Origin: Methylobacterium radiotolerans JCM 2831
GTDB taxonomy: Bacteria; Pseudomonadota; Alphaproteobacteria; Rhizobiales; Beijerinckiaceae
Length of the DNA: 64,000 nt
Assembly (NCBI RefSeq): GCF_000019725.1
Contig: NC_010505.1
Span: 2,855,001-2,919,000, forward strand
Reading direction: 5' to 3'
Part shown: positions 8,353-16,193 of the stretch, piece after piece
Layout: each line of letters starts with the position of its first letter
Numbering within the stretch: position 1 is the first letter of the stretch
Translations under genes and position numbers: made by a program
Notes under the pieces: model-generated
The model's input: the letters and a program-made list of their open reading frames with translations, nothing else
Database searches by the model: none
Told to the model about the DNA's origin: nothing

Positions 8353-8594
8353 CGGCCCAGGACCTTCCGGGCGTCGGTCACGGCGTCGAGGCACTCGTCG
8401 AACTCGCCCTCCTTCTGCTCCCGCTCCGCGACCCGCAGGGCCTTCTTGAGCTTCGGCACCGCCGTCTCGGGCGGGTTCAGGGCGAGCGCGTCGCGGATCA
8501 TCGTGATGCCCTCGGCGCAGGAGGAGGCATCGTCGGCCGCGAGGGCCGGACCGGCGGCGAGCAGGCTGGCGGAGAGCAGGAGGGCGCGCATCAC
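8349..8594 (-). CDS. lutD: Small exported protein, LutD position
   Basis: An 81-residue protein with a signal peptide (MMRALLLSASLLAAGPALA). The mature part of about 60 residues is acidic and helical, with two Cys (SSCAEG and DECLDA) that could pair in the oxidising periplasm. The start overlaps the lutC stop by 4 bases and the end overlaps lutE by 4 bases, so it lies inside a tightly coupled operon. Its small size, two cysteines and many Glu/Asp residues fit a periplasmic binding or chaperone role, but no domain is recognised. Gene order alone gives the name. Confidence 0.72.
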   Translation of the reverse strand: MMRALLLSASLLAAGPALAADDASSCAEGITMIRDALALNPPETAVPKLKKALRVAEREQKEGEFDECLDAVTDARKVLGR

Positions 8595-9025
8595 TTCACC
8601 GTCAGCGTGCCGGTCATGCCTTTGGCCTCCAGGCCGTGCACCGACCAGGTGTAGGTGCCGGGCTTGATCGCGACGAACTCGATGGCGATCTCGCCGGGAT
8701 CGTCGAACTCCAGGTGATCGGGCGGCCCGCCGCCGTGGATCTCCTTGTGCTCGATCACGATCTGGTTGAACCAGATGTAGCGGAAGAACTCCGGCGCGTA
8801 GAACTTGTATTCCTGGCGCCCCTTGGCGACGATCCGCAGGCGATAGGCCTTGCCGGATTCCAGCGTGATGTCCTTGTTCTCGACCACGAAGTCGTTGCCC
8901 TGATCGTCGCCCAGGACGAGGTCGGGCAGGTTCTCCCGCTTCTTGGTCAGGTCGAGGGCACTGGCCGGTGCCGCGGCGAGCAGCCCTGCCAGGCCGAGGG
9001 CCGCCGTTCGAAACATGCGCGTCAT
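8591..9025 (-). CDS. lutC: Periplasmic cupredoxin-like protein, LutC position
   Basis: A 144-residue protein with a signal peptide (ending PASALD) and a cupredoxin-like beta-sandwich: SGKAYRLRIVAKG, an aromatic-rich edge (YKFYAPEFFRYIWFNQ), and a C-terminal KPGTYTWSVHGLEAKGMTGTLTV segment. In type I copper proteins that last loop supplies Cys, His and Met. Here His and Met are present but the Cys position is not Cys, and no other Cys occurs in the mature protein. A normal blue-copper site is therefore unlikely. The ATG at 9025 has a GGTGGA 7 bases upstream; an in-frame GTG lies four codons earlier. Third gene of the lut-like run. Confidence 0.78.
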   Translation of the reverse strand: MTRMFRTAALGLAGLLAAAPASALDLTKKRENLPDLVLGDDQGNDFVVENKDITLESGKAYRLRIVAKGRQEYKFYAPEFFRYIWFNQIVIEHKEIHGGGPPDHLEFDDPGEIAIEFVAIKPGTYTWSVHGLEAKGMTGTLTVK

Positions 9026-9092
9026 GTCGTGTTCCACCCTAGGGCCGCTTCGCGCGCGGCCGTCCTCGCTTGGCGCCCGGAGGTCGCGCGGA

Positions 9093-10076
9093 TCAGTTCG
9101 GCGAGATCGCCACGCCCCAGGGCAGGAGCCCGACCGGGATGCTCTTCACCACCTTCTCGGCGGCCACGTCGATCACCGAGACGTCGTTGGAGGTGCCGTT
9201 CGTGGTGAACAGCTGCTTCTGGTCCGGCGTGAAGGCCAGCTGCCAGACGCGCTGGCCGACCGGCAGGTACTTCTCGACCGCGTAGGTCTTGGCGTCGATC
9301 ACGGCGACGCGGTTCGCCGGCCCGAGCGCCACGAAGGCCTTGGTACCGTCCTTGGTGATCCGGATCCCCACCGGCTGGATCGCCTCGTCGTTCACGCTCG
9401 GGATCTTGAAGGTGATCTTCTTGATCACGCGGCGCTGGGCGACGTCGATCACGCTCACCGTGCCGCCGACCTCCGCCGAGACCCACAGGTACTTGCCGTC
9501 GGCGGTGAACTCGGCGAAGCGCGGCCGGGCGTCGACCAGCACGTTGTCGATGACCTGGAAGGTCTTGGTGTCGATGAAGTGGGCCATGTTGGTCGTCTCG
9601 GAGGTGTTGACGAGGATCTTCCCGTCCGGCGACAGGCCCATCCCCTCCGGCTCGACGCCCACCGGCACCTCGGCGAGCACCTTGTTCTTCTCGATGTCGA
9701 TGATCGTGACCTGGCTGTCGTCCTCGTTGGCCACGTAGAGCGGGTTTCCGGAGGCGTCGAGGATGAACTGCTCCGGATCCGGCCCGGAGCGCAGCGAGCG
9801 CACCACCTTGCCGGTGCTCGTGTCGAGCACGTCGATCCGGTCGTCGTCGCTCGCGCAGACGAACAGCTCCTTGCCGTCCTTGGAGACGGTCACGCCGCGC
9901 GGGCGCCGCCCGACCTTCCACGTCGCCGTCACGGCCATCGTGGCGGTGTCGATGACGCTGACCGAGTTGCCCTTCTCGTTGGTGACATAGGCGGTGAAGG
10001 CCGCGGCCGGCCCGCACAGGGCGAACCACGCACCGAGGGCGACCCCAGTCAGACATGCCTCGACGCGGCGGCTCAT
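9093..10076 (-). CDS. lutB: YVTN-type beta-propeller protein, LutB position
   Basis: A 327-residue secreted beta-propeller with a signal peptide (cleaved near PAAAFTA). Seven blades of about 42 residues carry the YVTN/NHL-type pattern, for example YVTNEKGNSVSVIDTATM, LFVCASDDDRIDVLDTSTGK and LYVANEDDSQVTIIDIEKN. It belongs to the group annotated as PQQ-dependent catabolism-associated beta-propeller proteins. It lies between lutA (121 bases upstream) and lutC (67 bases downstream) on the same strand. A periplasmic scaffold or ligand-binding role is likely; no catalytic residues are visible. A second, shorter-linked propeller gene occurs at 16190-17146. Confidence 0.87.
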   Translation of the reverse strand: MSRRVEACLTGVALGAWFALCGPAAAFTAYVTNEKGNSVSVIDTATMAVTATWKVGRRPRGVTVSKDGKELFVCASDDDRIDVLDTSTGKVVRSLRSGPDPEQFILDASGNPLYVANEDDSQVTIIDIEKNKVLAEVPVGVEPEGMGLSPDGKILVNTSETTNMAHFIDTKTFQVIDNVLVDARPRFAEFTADGKYLWVSAEVGGTVSVIDVAQRRVIKKITFKIPSVNDEAIQPVGIRITKDGTKAFVALGPANRVAVIDAKTYAVEKYLPVGQRVWQLAFTPDQKQLFTTNGTSNDVSVIDVAAEKVVKSIPVGLLPWGVAISPN

Positions 10077-10197
10077 ACGACTTCCTTCCCTTGCGACGGC
10101 CCGGCGTCCTGGACGGACATTCTCGGGGGACGTTTGTAGTGCGATTCCCGCGCGTTGCGAGGGCCCTGGCCGCTCGCCATCGCCGCAGGCCCCGGGC

Positions 10198-11469
10198 TCA
10201 CTTGAACTTGCAGGTGGTCTCCGGGAGGTCGACGCCCAGCGTGTCGAGGGGCGTGCGCTGGTGCAGGAACCCCTGCTCGGGCGCGACGGAGACCAGCGCC
10301 TTGGGCTGCACCACGATGATCGCCTGGCGGAGCTGGTGGTCCCAGGGCCGGAAGCTCAGGGGCACGCCCTTGTAGGCCGGCAGCGTGAAGGCGGGCTCGA
10401 CGAGGTACGGGGCGATCACGGCGGGGTCGTTGGTCTTCTTGGCCGTCACGGCCTCGCCCACCGTCCGCACCGCCGCCCAGACCTGGTAGTCGAGCGGGCG
10501 CATCAGCCGCGAGGCGAGCCGCCGGAACCGGTTCTGGGCCTGCGCGGCGCCCCAGGTCTCCAGCACGGGCGACCAGGTCGTCGGCGTCAGCGCCTGGGTG
10601 CCGCCGACGGGCCGCGGGTCGACGGTGCGGTAGGGAACGTAGTCGCCCCAGTCGCCCTCCTCGTCGGCCACGATGGCCATGTCGTAGTCGAGGCCCCGGG
10701 TGAAGACCATGGCCTCCGCCCGGGTCGGCGTGTCGCCGCGCGCCTTGGCGAGGGGACCGAAGGTCCAGGGTTTCTCGGCGGTGATCTTCAGCGCGAACTT
10801 CCGCGCCGAGTTGCGCATCGCGTCGGCGTAGGCCTTGTCGGCGTCCGTCGGGCCGACGATCAGGAAGAGCTTCCGCCAGCGCATCACCGTGAGGTACTGC
10901 GCCAGGGCGTCCGTCAGCATGGCCCGCGACGGCAGGATGTGGAACACGTTGGCGCGGCACTCGGCGCCGCGCAGGCGGTCGTCGGGCGCCCCAGCGTTGA
11001 GGACGACCGCGCCGGAATCCTTGACGGCGTCGGCCACGGCCAGGACGGCGTCGGCGGGCAGCGCCAGGACCAGGTAGCGCACGCCCTTGCCGATCAGATC
11101 CTTGGCGGCCGCCACGGCGTCCGGCCTGTCGTCGGTCAGGGCGACCTCGTCGAGGACGTAGGTCTGCTTGGTGAAGCGGCCGGTGGTGTTGTTGTCGGTG
11201 ATGCCCATCTTGGCGCCGGCCAGGCCCTCGTCCTCCGGCGCCGCCTCGGCATCGTACGAGGAGGGCGCGGGCTGCGGCCGGTAGATCAGGCCGATACGGG
11301 TCTCGAGCGCCTGCGGAGCGGCGGGCTGGGCCGGTTGCGCCGCCGCGGCCGGGGCCGGATCCTCGGCCCGCGCCGCCGCCGGAGCGAGGGCCAGCGCGAC
11401 GGCGGCGGCGCGCAGCCAGGACGGGCGCGTCATGGGCCGGAGGGCCGTGTCGGGTGCAGGATGGTGCAT
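10198..11469 (-). CDS. lutA: Periplasmic ABC substrate-binding protein, LutA-like
   Basis: A 423-residue binding protein of the type annotated with PQQ-dependent alcohol dehydrogenase ABC systems, with the periplasmic-binding-protein type 1 fold used by branched-chain amino acid receptors. A signal sequence ends at PAAARAED; an Ala/Pro-rich linker (residues ~40-60) precedes the two-lobe domain (IGLIYRPQP, AKMGITDNNTTGRF, YLVLALPADAVLAVAD, LFLIVGPTDADKAYADA). The ATG at 11469 has an AGAGG 8 bases upstream; an ATG at 11433 would give a more classical signal peptide. It is the first gene of the eight-gene lut-like run, and its upstream gap carries the GGGACAATTTGGCAAT element. Lanthanide or lanthanide-chelate binding is inferred from published lutA. 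Confidence 0.87.
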   Translation of the reverse strand: MHHPAPDTALRPMTRPSWLRAAAVALALAPAAARAEDPAPAAAAQPAQPAAPQALETRIGLIYRPQPAPSSYDAEAAPEDEGLAGAKMGITDNNTTGRFTKQTYVLDEVALTDDRPDAVAAAKDLIGKGVRYLVLALPADAVLAVADAVKDSGAVVLNAGAPDDRLRGAECRANVFHILPSRAMLTDALAQYLTVMRWRKLFLIVGPTDADKAYADAMRNSARKFALKITAEKPWTFGPLAKARGDTPTRAEAMVFTRGLDYDMAIVADEEGDWGDYVPYRTVDPRPVGGTQALTPTTWSPVLETWGAAQAQNRFRRLASRLMRPLDYQVWAAVRTVGEAVTAKKTNDPAVIAPYLVEPAFTLPAYKGVPLSFRPWDHQLRQAIIVVQPKALVSVAPEQGFLHQRTPLDTLGVDLPETTCKFK

Positions 11470-11567
11470 GTGGGCGGCCTCTATCAGCTTCCGCTCAGGC
11501 CGCTCAACCGCGGCGTGTCGTCCCGACGTTCACGTTACCGTCGTGGGATAGGCGGGCGCGGAAGTAC

Positions 11568-11583
11568 ATTGCCAAATTGTCCC
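11568..11583 (-). promoter_or_regulatory. 16-bp element between lutA and the divergent cofactor operon
   Basis: On the minus strand this reads GGGACAATTTGGCAAT, 15/16 identical to 6030-6045 and 13/16 to 6008-6023. It lies 99 bases upstream of the lutA ATG and 73 bases upstream of the divergent ATG at 11656. Relative to that plus-strand gene it has the same orientation as the tandem pair has relative to lutH. Confidence 0.55.
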
Positions 11584-11655
11584 TTCGCCCGACCTATGGC
11601 GGGAACGATGCCGCCGCCTCGGGCGGTCGAACGCCTCGAGAGGAAGCTCCCGCCG

Positions 11656-12183
11656 ATGCGCCACACGTCTCTCCGCGCCGCGCTCGCCTGCAGCGTCGTC
11701 GCCCTGTGGGCCGCCCTGCCCGGTGCGGCCAGCGCCGGCGAGAAGGCCGCCGTGTTCCCGGTCGAGCTGTTCGATCCCGGCGCCTCCTACGGCACCCGGA
11801 CGCGGCCGGTGGATGCCCGGAAACTGACCCTCGTCACCGACGAGCTCCGCAACGCCCTGCGCGACAAGGCCGGGCTGGAGATCGTCGACACCGCGCCCAA
11901 GGCCGACGTCGTGGCGAAGGAGGGCCCGCTGTTCAAATGCAACGGGTGCGCGGCGGACATCGCCAAGAGCCTGGGTGCGGACCTCGTCGTGACCGGTTAT
12001 GTGGAGAAGGGGTCCGGTCAGATCTTCAACCTGAGCGTCTCGATCGCCGAGGCCGATACCGGCAAGGTGGTGCGCGGCGGGCAGGTGACGATCCGGGCCG
12101 ACACCGACGATACCTGGGCGCACGCGATGCGTTGGGTGGTGAAGAACCGCCTGCTCGCCGAGCCGCTGCCCGGGAAGTCATGA
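11656..12183 (+). CDS. Exported DUF3280/DUF2380-like protein
   Basis: A 175-residue protein with a signal peptide (cleaved near GAASAGEK). The mature protein begins with a KAAVFPVELFD strand and continues with LTDELRNALRDKAGLEIVD, KCNGCAADIAKSLGADLVVTGYV and a C-terminal TWAHAMRWVVKNRLL helix. It resembles the DUF3280/DUF2380 family, periplasmic proteins found beside PQQ-dependent alcohol dehydrogenase and C1 genes and structurally similar to the TolB N-terminal or FlgT-like fold. The two closely spaced cysteines (KCNGC) are notable. A strong ribosome site (gagaggaag, 11638-11646) precedes the ATG. It is the first gene of the plus-strand operon leading into the Mfn-like enzymes and is divergent from lutA. 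Confidence 0.75.
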   Translation: MRHTSLRAALACSVVALWAALPGAASAGEKAAVFPVELFDPGASYGTRTRPVDARKLTLVTDELRNALRDKAGLEIVDTAPKADVVAKEGPLFKCNGCAADIAKSLGADLVVTGYVEKGSGQIFNLSVSIAEADTGKVVRGGQVTIRADTDDTWAHAMRWVVKNRLLAEPLPGKS

Positions 12184-12210
12184 GACCGCCCGTTCAAGTC
12201 CGAGTGTTTC

Positions 12211-12912
12211 GTGTCCGCGTCCTCCATCCCGCAACACCCACTGCCCCGGCTCCTCGTCAGCGTCCGCGACCCGGCCGAGGCCGAGGCCGCCCGCCTCGCC
12301 GGCGCCGACCTGATCGACGCCAAGGATCCGGAGCGCGGGGCGCTCGGCGCCCTGGATGAGGACATCGTGCGTGAGATCGTCGCCCGGGTGTCCGGCGGTG
12401 CCGCGACGAGCGCGGTGGCCGATCCGGCGGCCGAGTCCGTCGCCGCCCTGGCGCGGACCGGCGTCGACTGGGTGAAGGTCGGCCTCGCGCCGGCCGAGCT
12501 CCGGGACGCGTCGGCCCTGGCGGATCGGGTCGCGGCCGCGCCGGGCCGGCTGATCGCCGTGCTGTTCGCCGAGGACGGGCCGGCGGCCCGGCACGTGCCC
12601 GCCCTCGCGGCGGCCGGCTTCGCCGGCGCCATGATCGACACCGCCGGCAAGACCGGCGCCCGCCTGCCGGATCTCGCCGCGCCCTCCGATCTCTCGGCCT
12701 TCACCGCCGCCTGCCGGGCGCACGGCCTGATGAGCGGCCTCGCCGGGTCGCTCCGGGTGATCGACATTCCGGGCCTCTGCGCGCACCGGCCGGATTACCT
12801 CGGCTTCCGCGGCGGCCTGTGCCGGGATTTCGACCGCCGCAACGGCATCGATCCCCTGCGCGTGGCCGAGGCGCTGCGCGCCCTGCGTCCGAGCCGGCAG
12901 GACGCGGCGTGA
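12211..12912 (+). CDS. mfnB: (5-formylfuran-3-yl)methyl phosphate synthase, MfnB-like
   Basis: A 233-residue TIM-barrel protein of the former DUF556 family. Archaeal MfnB condenses two glyceraldehyde-3-phosphate molecules into the furan ring precursor of methanofuran. The Schiff-base lysine region is present (LIDAKDPERGALGA, Lys38), as is the second conserved lysine (DWVKVGLAP). Length and motifs match the family. The start is GTG at 12211, 28 bases after the DUF3280 gene. The end overlaps the kinase gene by GTGA. In methylotrophic alphaproteobacteria the product feeds methylofuran, the formyl carrier of the formyltransferase/hydrolase complex that oxidises formaldehyde-derived C1 units in the cytoplasm. 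Confidence 0.88.
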   Translation: MSASSIPQHPLPRLLVSVRDPAEAEAARLAGADLIDAKDPERGALGALDEDIVREIVARVSGGAATSAVADPAAESVAALARTGVDWVKVGLAPAELRDASALADRVAAAPGRLIAVLFAEDGPAARHVPALAAAGFAGAMIDTAGKTGARLPDLAAPSDLSAFTAACRAHGLMSGLAGSLRVIDIPGLCAHRPDYLGFRGGLCRDFDRRNGIDPLRVAEALRALRPSRQDAA

Positions 12913-13484
12913 CCACCGTCGTCAAGATCGGCGGCAGCCTCGAGGCGGATCCGCATCGCCGCCGCGCCCTGCTGGAGGCGATCGGCGACGGCGCGCACGG
13001 TCGCTGCATCGTGGTGCCGGGCGGCGGCGCCTTCGCGGACGCCGTCCGGGCCGCGCAGGCGCGGGAGCGCTTCGGCGACGCCGAGGCCCATCGCCGGGCG
13101 CTCGACGCCATGAGCGACGCGGCCGGCATCTTCCGCGGGATCGAGCCGCGGCTGGTGCAGAGCCTGGAGCCCTGGGCGGAGGCCGCGCCCGCGCGGATCC
13201 GGATCTGGAACCCGCGCGCGCTCCGGGCCGGCCACCCGGACATTCCTGAGACGTGGGACGTCACCTCGGACAGCCTCGCCCTCTGGCTCGCCGCGCGGGT
13301 CCGGGCGGAGCGCTGCGCCCTGGTGAAATCCGTCGACGCGCCGCCGGGCCTCGACCCGGCCGCGCTGGCGCGGGACGGGATCGTGGACGCCGCCTTCCCC
13401 GGCTTCGCAGCGGGATACGGGGGGACGATCGAGATCTGGGGACCGCACCGCCGCGTCGCGGTCGAAACGAGGGCCGCCGCGTGA
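12909..13484 (+). CDS. Amino acid kinase family protein, MfnE-like
   Basis: A 191-residue protein of the amino acid kinase fold, smaller than most members (usually 230-300). The nucleotide-binding start VVKIGGSLE and the second glycine loop VVPGGGAFADAV are clear, and a late ALVKSVDAPPG segment fits the ATP-binding lobe. Archaeal MfnE, from the same superfamily, converts the aminomethylfuran phosphate made after MfnB to the diphosphate. Placement directly after an MfnB-like gene, with a 4-base GTGA overlap at both ends, supports the same step here. The exact substrate is inferred from this context. Confidence 0.8.
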   Translation: MTTVVKIGGSLEADPHRRRALLEAIGDGAHGRCIVVPGGGAFADAVRAAQARERFGDAEAHRRALDAMSDAAGIFRGIEPRLVQSLEPWAEAAPARIRIWNPRALRAGHPDIPETWDVTSDSLALWLAARVRAERCALVKSVDAPPGLDPAALARDGIVDAAFPGFAAGYGGTIEIWGPHRRVAVETRAAA

Positions 13485-15043
13485 GCACCCCCGAGCACAT
13501 CGTCTTCGTGACCGGCCGTCTCGCCCGGGCGCGGCTCGAGAAGGTCGCGGCGGGGCTCCCTCAGACGCTGCGCTGGAGCATCGCGGATGCGGGGGTGAAG
13601 GTCGCGGCGCTGATGACCGAGGAGATCATCCGCAGGCGGGTCGTCCTGCCCGAGGGCGCCACGCGGATCGTCCTGCCGGGCCGGTGCCGGGCGAATCCCG
13701 AGCATCTCGCGGCGCATTTCGGCGTCCCGGTCGAGCGCGGACCCGACGAGGTGGTCGACCTGCCGGCCTGGCTCGGCCTGACCGCCCGCAAGGTCGACCT
13801 GTCCCGGCACGACCTCCGGATCTTCTCGGAGATCGTGGACGCGTCGAAGATGAGCGTCGACCAGATCCTCGCCAAGGGGCTCGATCTCGCCGGGCGCGGC
13901 GCGGACGTCATCGATCTCGGCGGGCTGCCCGATACCCCGTTCCCGCACCTCGAGGATTCCGTGCGCGCGCTGAAGGGCGCCGGCCTGAAGGTCAGCGTCG
14001 ATTCCTTCTCGAGCGAGGAACTGGTTCGGGGCGCCGGCGCCGGCGCCGATTTCCTGCTGAGCCTGAACGAGGAAACCCTCGATCTCGCCTTCGAGACCGA
14101 CGCGGTGCCGATCCTCGTGCCGATGCGGCCCGACGACCTGCCCTCCCTCGATCGGGCGATCGAGCGCATGCTCAAGGCGGGGCGTCCGTTCATGGCGGAC
14201 CCGATCCTCGAGCCGATCCACCACGGCTTCGTCGACTCGATCGCGCGCTACCGCGACACCCGCGCCCGCTGGCCCGATATCGACATGATGATGGGCACCG
14301 GCAACCTGACCGAGCTGACCGAGGCCGACTCCCTCGGCGTCACCGCGCTGCTCGTCGGCATGTGCTCGGAACTGTCGATCCGCAACGCGCTGATCGTGCA
14401 GGTCTCCAACCACACCCGCCGCACCGTCGAGGAGCACGACGCCGCCCGGCGGGTCATGTACGCGGCAAAAGCCGATTCGGCGCTGCCGAAGGGCTACGGC
14501 CGGGCGCTGCTCGCCCTCCACGACAAGCGCCCGTTCGTGCAGACCGCCGACGAGATCGCCCAGGCGGCCGCCGAGGTGCGCGACCCGAATTACCGGATCG
14601 TGATCGCCGAGGACGGGATCCACCTCTACAACCGCGACATCCACAGGGTCGGCACCGACGCGATGGCCTTCTTCCCCGAACTCGACGTCGCGAGCGACGG
14701 CGCCCACGCCTTCTACCTCGGCGCCGAACTCGCCAAGGCCGAGACGGCGTGGCGCCTCGGCAAGCGTTACGTCCAGGACGAGGCGCTCGACTGGGGCTGC
14801 GCGGCCGACGCCGATGTCGAGGATGCCACCGCCTTCAAGAAGGCCGGCCATACCCGCCATTCCGGACCCGACGCGCCGGCGCCCGGCACGCGCGACGCCC
14901 GCCTGGTCGGGCCCGAGGCCGGCGCGACCGCGCCCGAGACGATCCCGGACGGCGAGGCGCGCGCCGCGGTCGCGCCCGAGGGCCCGCAGGACCCGCCGGC
15001 CAAGCTGGTGTGCGGGCGTCTCGTCCCCGCCGACAAGGCGTGA
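13481..15043 (+). CDS. Dihydropteroate synthase-like protein, MfnF-related
   Basis: A 520-residue protein with a pterin-binding (DHPS-like) barrel. An N-terminal domain (~residues 1-150, of the kind called DUF6513) contains HDLRIFSEIVDASKM. The barrel follows with GADVIDLGGLPDTPFPHL, LKVSVDSFSSEELVRGA, MADPILEPIHHGF and the GTGNLTELTEADS segment. A C-terminal DUF4346-like region is followed by a disordered Ala/Pro tail (~residues 455-500). Archaeal MfnF, which joins the furan and aryl halves of methanofuran, belongs to this DHPS-like group. The gene starts with GTG overlapping the previous stop (GTGA). A methylofuran coupling role is more likely than folate synthesis, but archaeal-type pterin synthesis cannot be excluded. 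Confidence 0.83.
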   Translation: MSTPEHIVFVTGRLARARLEKVAAGLPQTLRWSIADAGVKVAALMTEEIIRRRVVLPEGATRIVLPGRCRANPEHLAAHFGVPVERGPDEVVDLPAWLGLTARKVDLSRHDLRIFSEIVDASKMSVDQILAKGLDLAGRGADVIDLGGLPDTPFPHLEDSVRALKGAGLKVSVDSFSSEELVRGAGAGADFLLSLNEETLDLAFETDAVPILVPMRPDDLPSLDRAIERMLKAGRPFMADPILEPIHHGFVDSIARYRDTRARWPDIDMMMGTGNLTELTEADSLGVTALLVGMCSELSIRNALIVQVSNHTRRTVEEHDAARRVMYAAKADSALPKGYGRALLALHDKRPFVQTADEIAQAAAEVRDPNYRIVIAEDGIHLYNRDIHRVGTDAMAFFPELDVASDGAHAFYLGAELAKAETAWRLGKRYVQDEALDWGCAADADVEDATAFKKAGHTRHSGPDAPAPGTRDARLVGPEAGATAPETIPDGEARAAVAPEGPQDPPAKLVCGRLVPADKA

Positions 15044-15047
15044 GGCC

Positions 15048-15638
15048 ATGCCGCTGATCCTCGAGACCGTCGTCACGACCCTGTCCCCGTCGGGGGAGCT
15101 GCACCTCGTCCCGTTCGGGCTGATCGGCGAGGCGGAGGGCTACGTCCTCGCGCCGTTCAGGCCGTCGCCGACCATCGCCAACCTGGAGGCCAATCCCTGC
15201 TTCGCGGCCTCGAGCCCGCGCGACATCCGGGTGATCGCCGGTGCGGTGACCGGCCGGCGCGAATGGCCGACGCTGCCGTGCGCGGCGATCGAGGGCCGCC
15301 GCCTCGCCGACAGTTTCGGCCACGCGGAGTTCGCGGTCGCCTCCGTCGAGGCCCACGAGACCCGGCCGCGCTTCCGCGGCCGGATGGTCCACAGCGCCGC
15401 GCACGCGCCGTTCATCGGCTATAACCGCGCGCAGGCGGCCGTCCTGGAGGCCGCCATTCTTTCGACCCGGCTCCACATGCTGGAGCCCGAGAAGGTGTTG
15501 ACGGAGATGGCCTACCTCGCCATCGCCATCGGCAAGACCGCGGGACCGCGCGAGCGCGAGGCCTGGGGTTGGATCGAGGACAAGGTCGCGGCGGCGCTCG
15601 GCCCCGAGGCGCGCGTCCTCGATCGCGACGACCGCTGA
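15048..15638 (+). CDS. DUF447 family protein
   Basis: A 196-residue protein of the DUF447 family, a split-barrel flavin-binding-like fold. Recognisable parts are MPLILETVVTT at the start, HLVPFGLIGE, and an IGYNRAQAAVLEAAILSTRLHML helix. In methylotrophs and methanogens DUF447 genes travel with tetrahydromethanopterin and methanofuran biosynthesis genes, and here the gene begins 4 bases after the DHPS-like gene. A flavin-dependent step in cofactor assembly is plausible, but no reaction is established that I can name. ATG at 15048 follows a GAGGC ribosome-site-like sequence. Confidence 0.83.
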   Translation: MPLILETVVTTLSPSGELHLVPFGLIGEAEGYVLAPFRPSPTIANLEANPCFAASSPRDIRVIAGAVTGRREWPTLPCAAIEGRRLADSFGHAEFAVASVEAHETRPRFRGRMVHSAAHAPFIGYNRAQAAVLEAAILSTRLHMLEPEKVLTEMAYLAIAIGKTAGPREREAWGWIEDKVAAALGPEARVLDRDDR

Positions 15639-15659
15639 GGGCGGGAGGAGAAGGACAAG

Positions 15660-16193
15660 ATGAAGAAAATCACCCTGGCCCTGGCGGCCACGGCGGCCCT
15701 GGTGGCGGCGACCGCGCAGGCCCACGGGCCGACCCGGCGCAAGATCACCGAGTCGATCGAGATCAACGCCCCCGCCGACAAGGTCTGGGCCGTGGTCGGC
15801 GACCTGAAGAATGCCGACTGGATGCAGAACGTGACCAAGACCGAGCTGACCGGCGACCCGGCCGGCAAGTTCAAGCGCGTGCTGACGCTCAAGAACGGAA
15901 ACCAGATCTCCGAGACCAGCAACAAGTACAAGCCGGAGGACAAGATGTTCTCCTACTACATCGACAAAGTTGACGTGAAAGATCTCCCGGCGAACGACTA
16001 TTCGGCGACGATCACGGTCGAGCCCGAGGGCAACGCCAAGTCGAAGGTCGAGTGGAAGGCCGCCTTCTATCGCGGCTACATGAACAACGATCCGCCGCCG
16101 GATCTGAACGACGAGGCCTCCGAGAAGGGCGTGGGCGACTGGATCAAGGCGAGCCTCGCCAACCTGAAGGCCAAGGTCGAGAAGGGCTCGTGA
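15660..16193 (+). CDS. Periplasmic SRPBCC protein, MxaD-like
   Basis: A 177-residue exported protein with a signal peptide (MKKITLALAATAALVAATAQA) and one SRPBCC/polyketide-cyclase-like domain (residues ~28-150: SIEINAPADKVWAVVGDLKNADWMQNV, then RVLTLKNGNQISE and KVEWKAAFYRGYMNN). This layout, a secreted SRPBCC domain of about 180 residues beginning with an AHGP-type mature end, is that of MxaD, which supports electron transfer from methanol dehydrogenase to cytochrome cL. A good ribosome site (gggaggagaaggac) precedes the ATG. It is followed by a beta-propeller gene with a GTGA overlap. It is probably a paralogue rather than mxaD itself, since no other mxa genes are nearby. Confidence 0.82.
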   Translation: MKKITLALAATAALVAATAQAHGPTRRKITESIEINAPADKVWAVVGDLKNADWMQNVTKTELTGDPAGKFKRVLTLKNGNQISETSNKYKPEDKMFSYYIDKVDVKDLPANDYSATITVEPEGNAKSKVEWKAAFYRGYMNNDPPPDLNDEASEKGVGDWIKASLANLKAKVEKGS

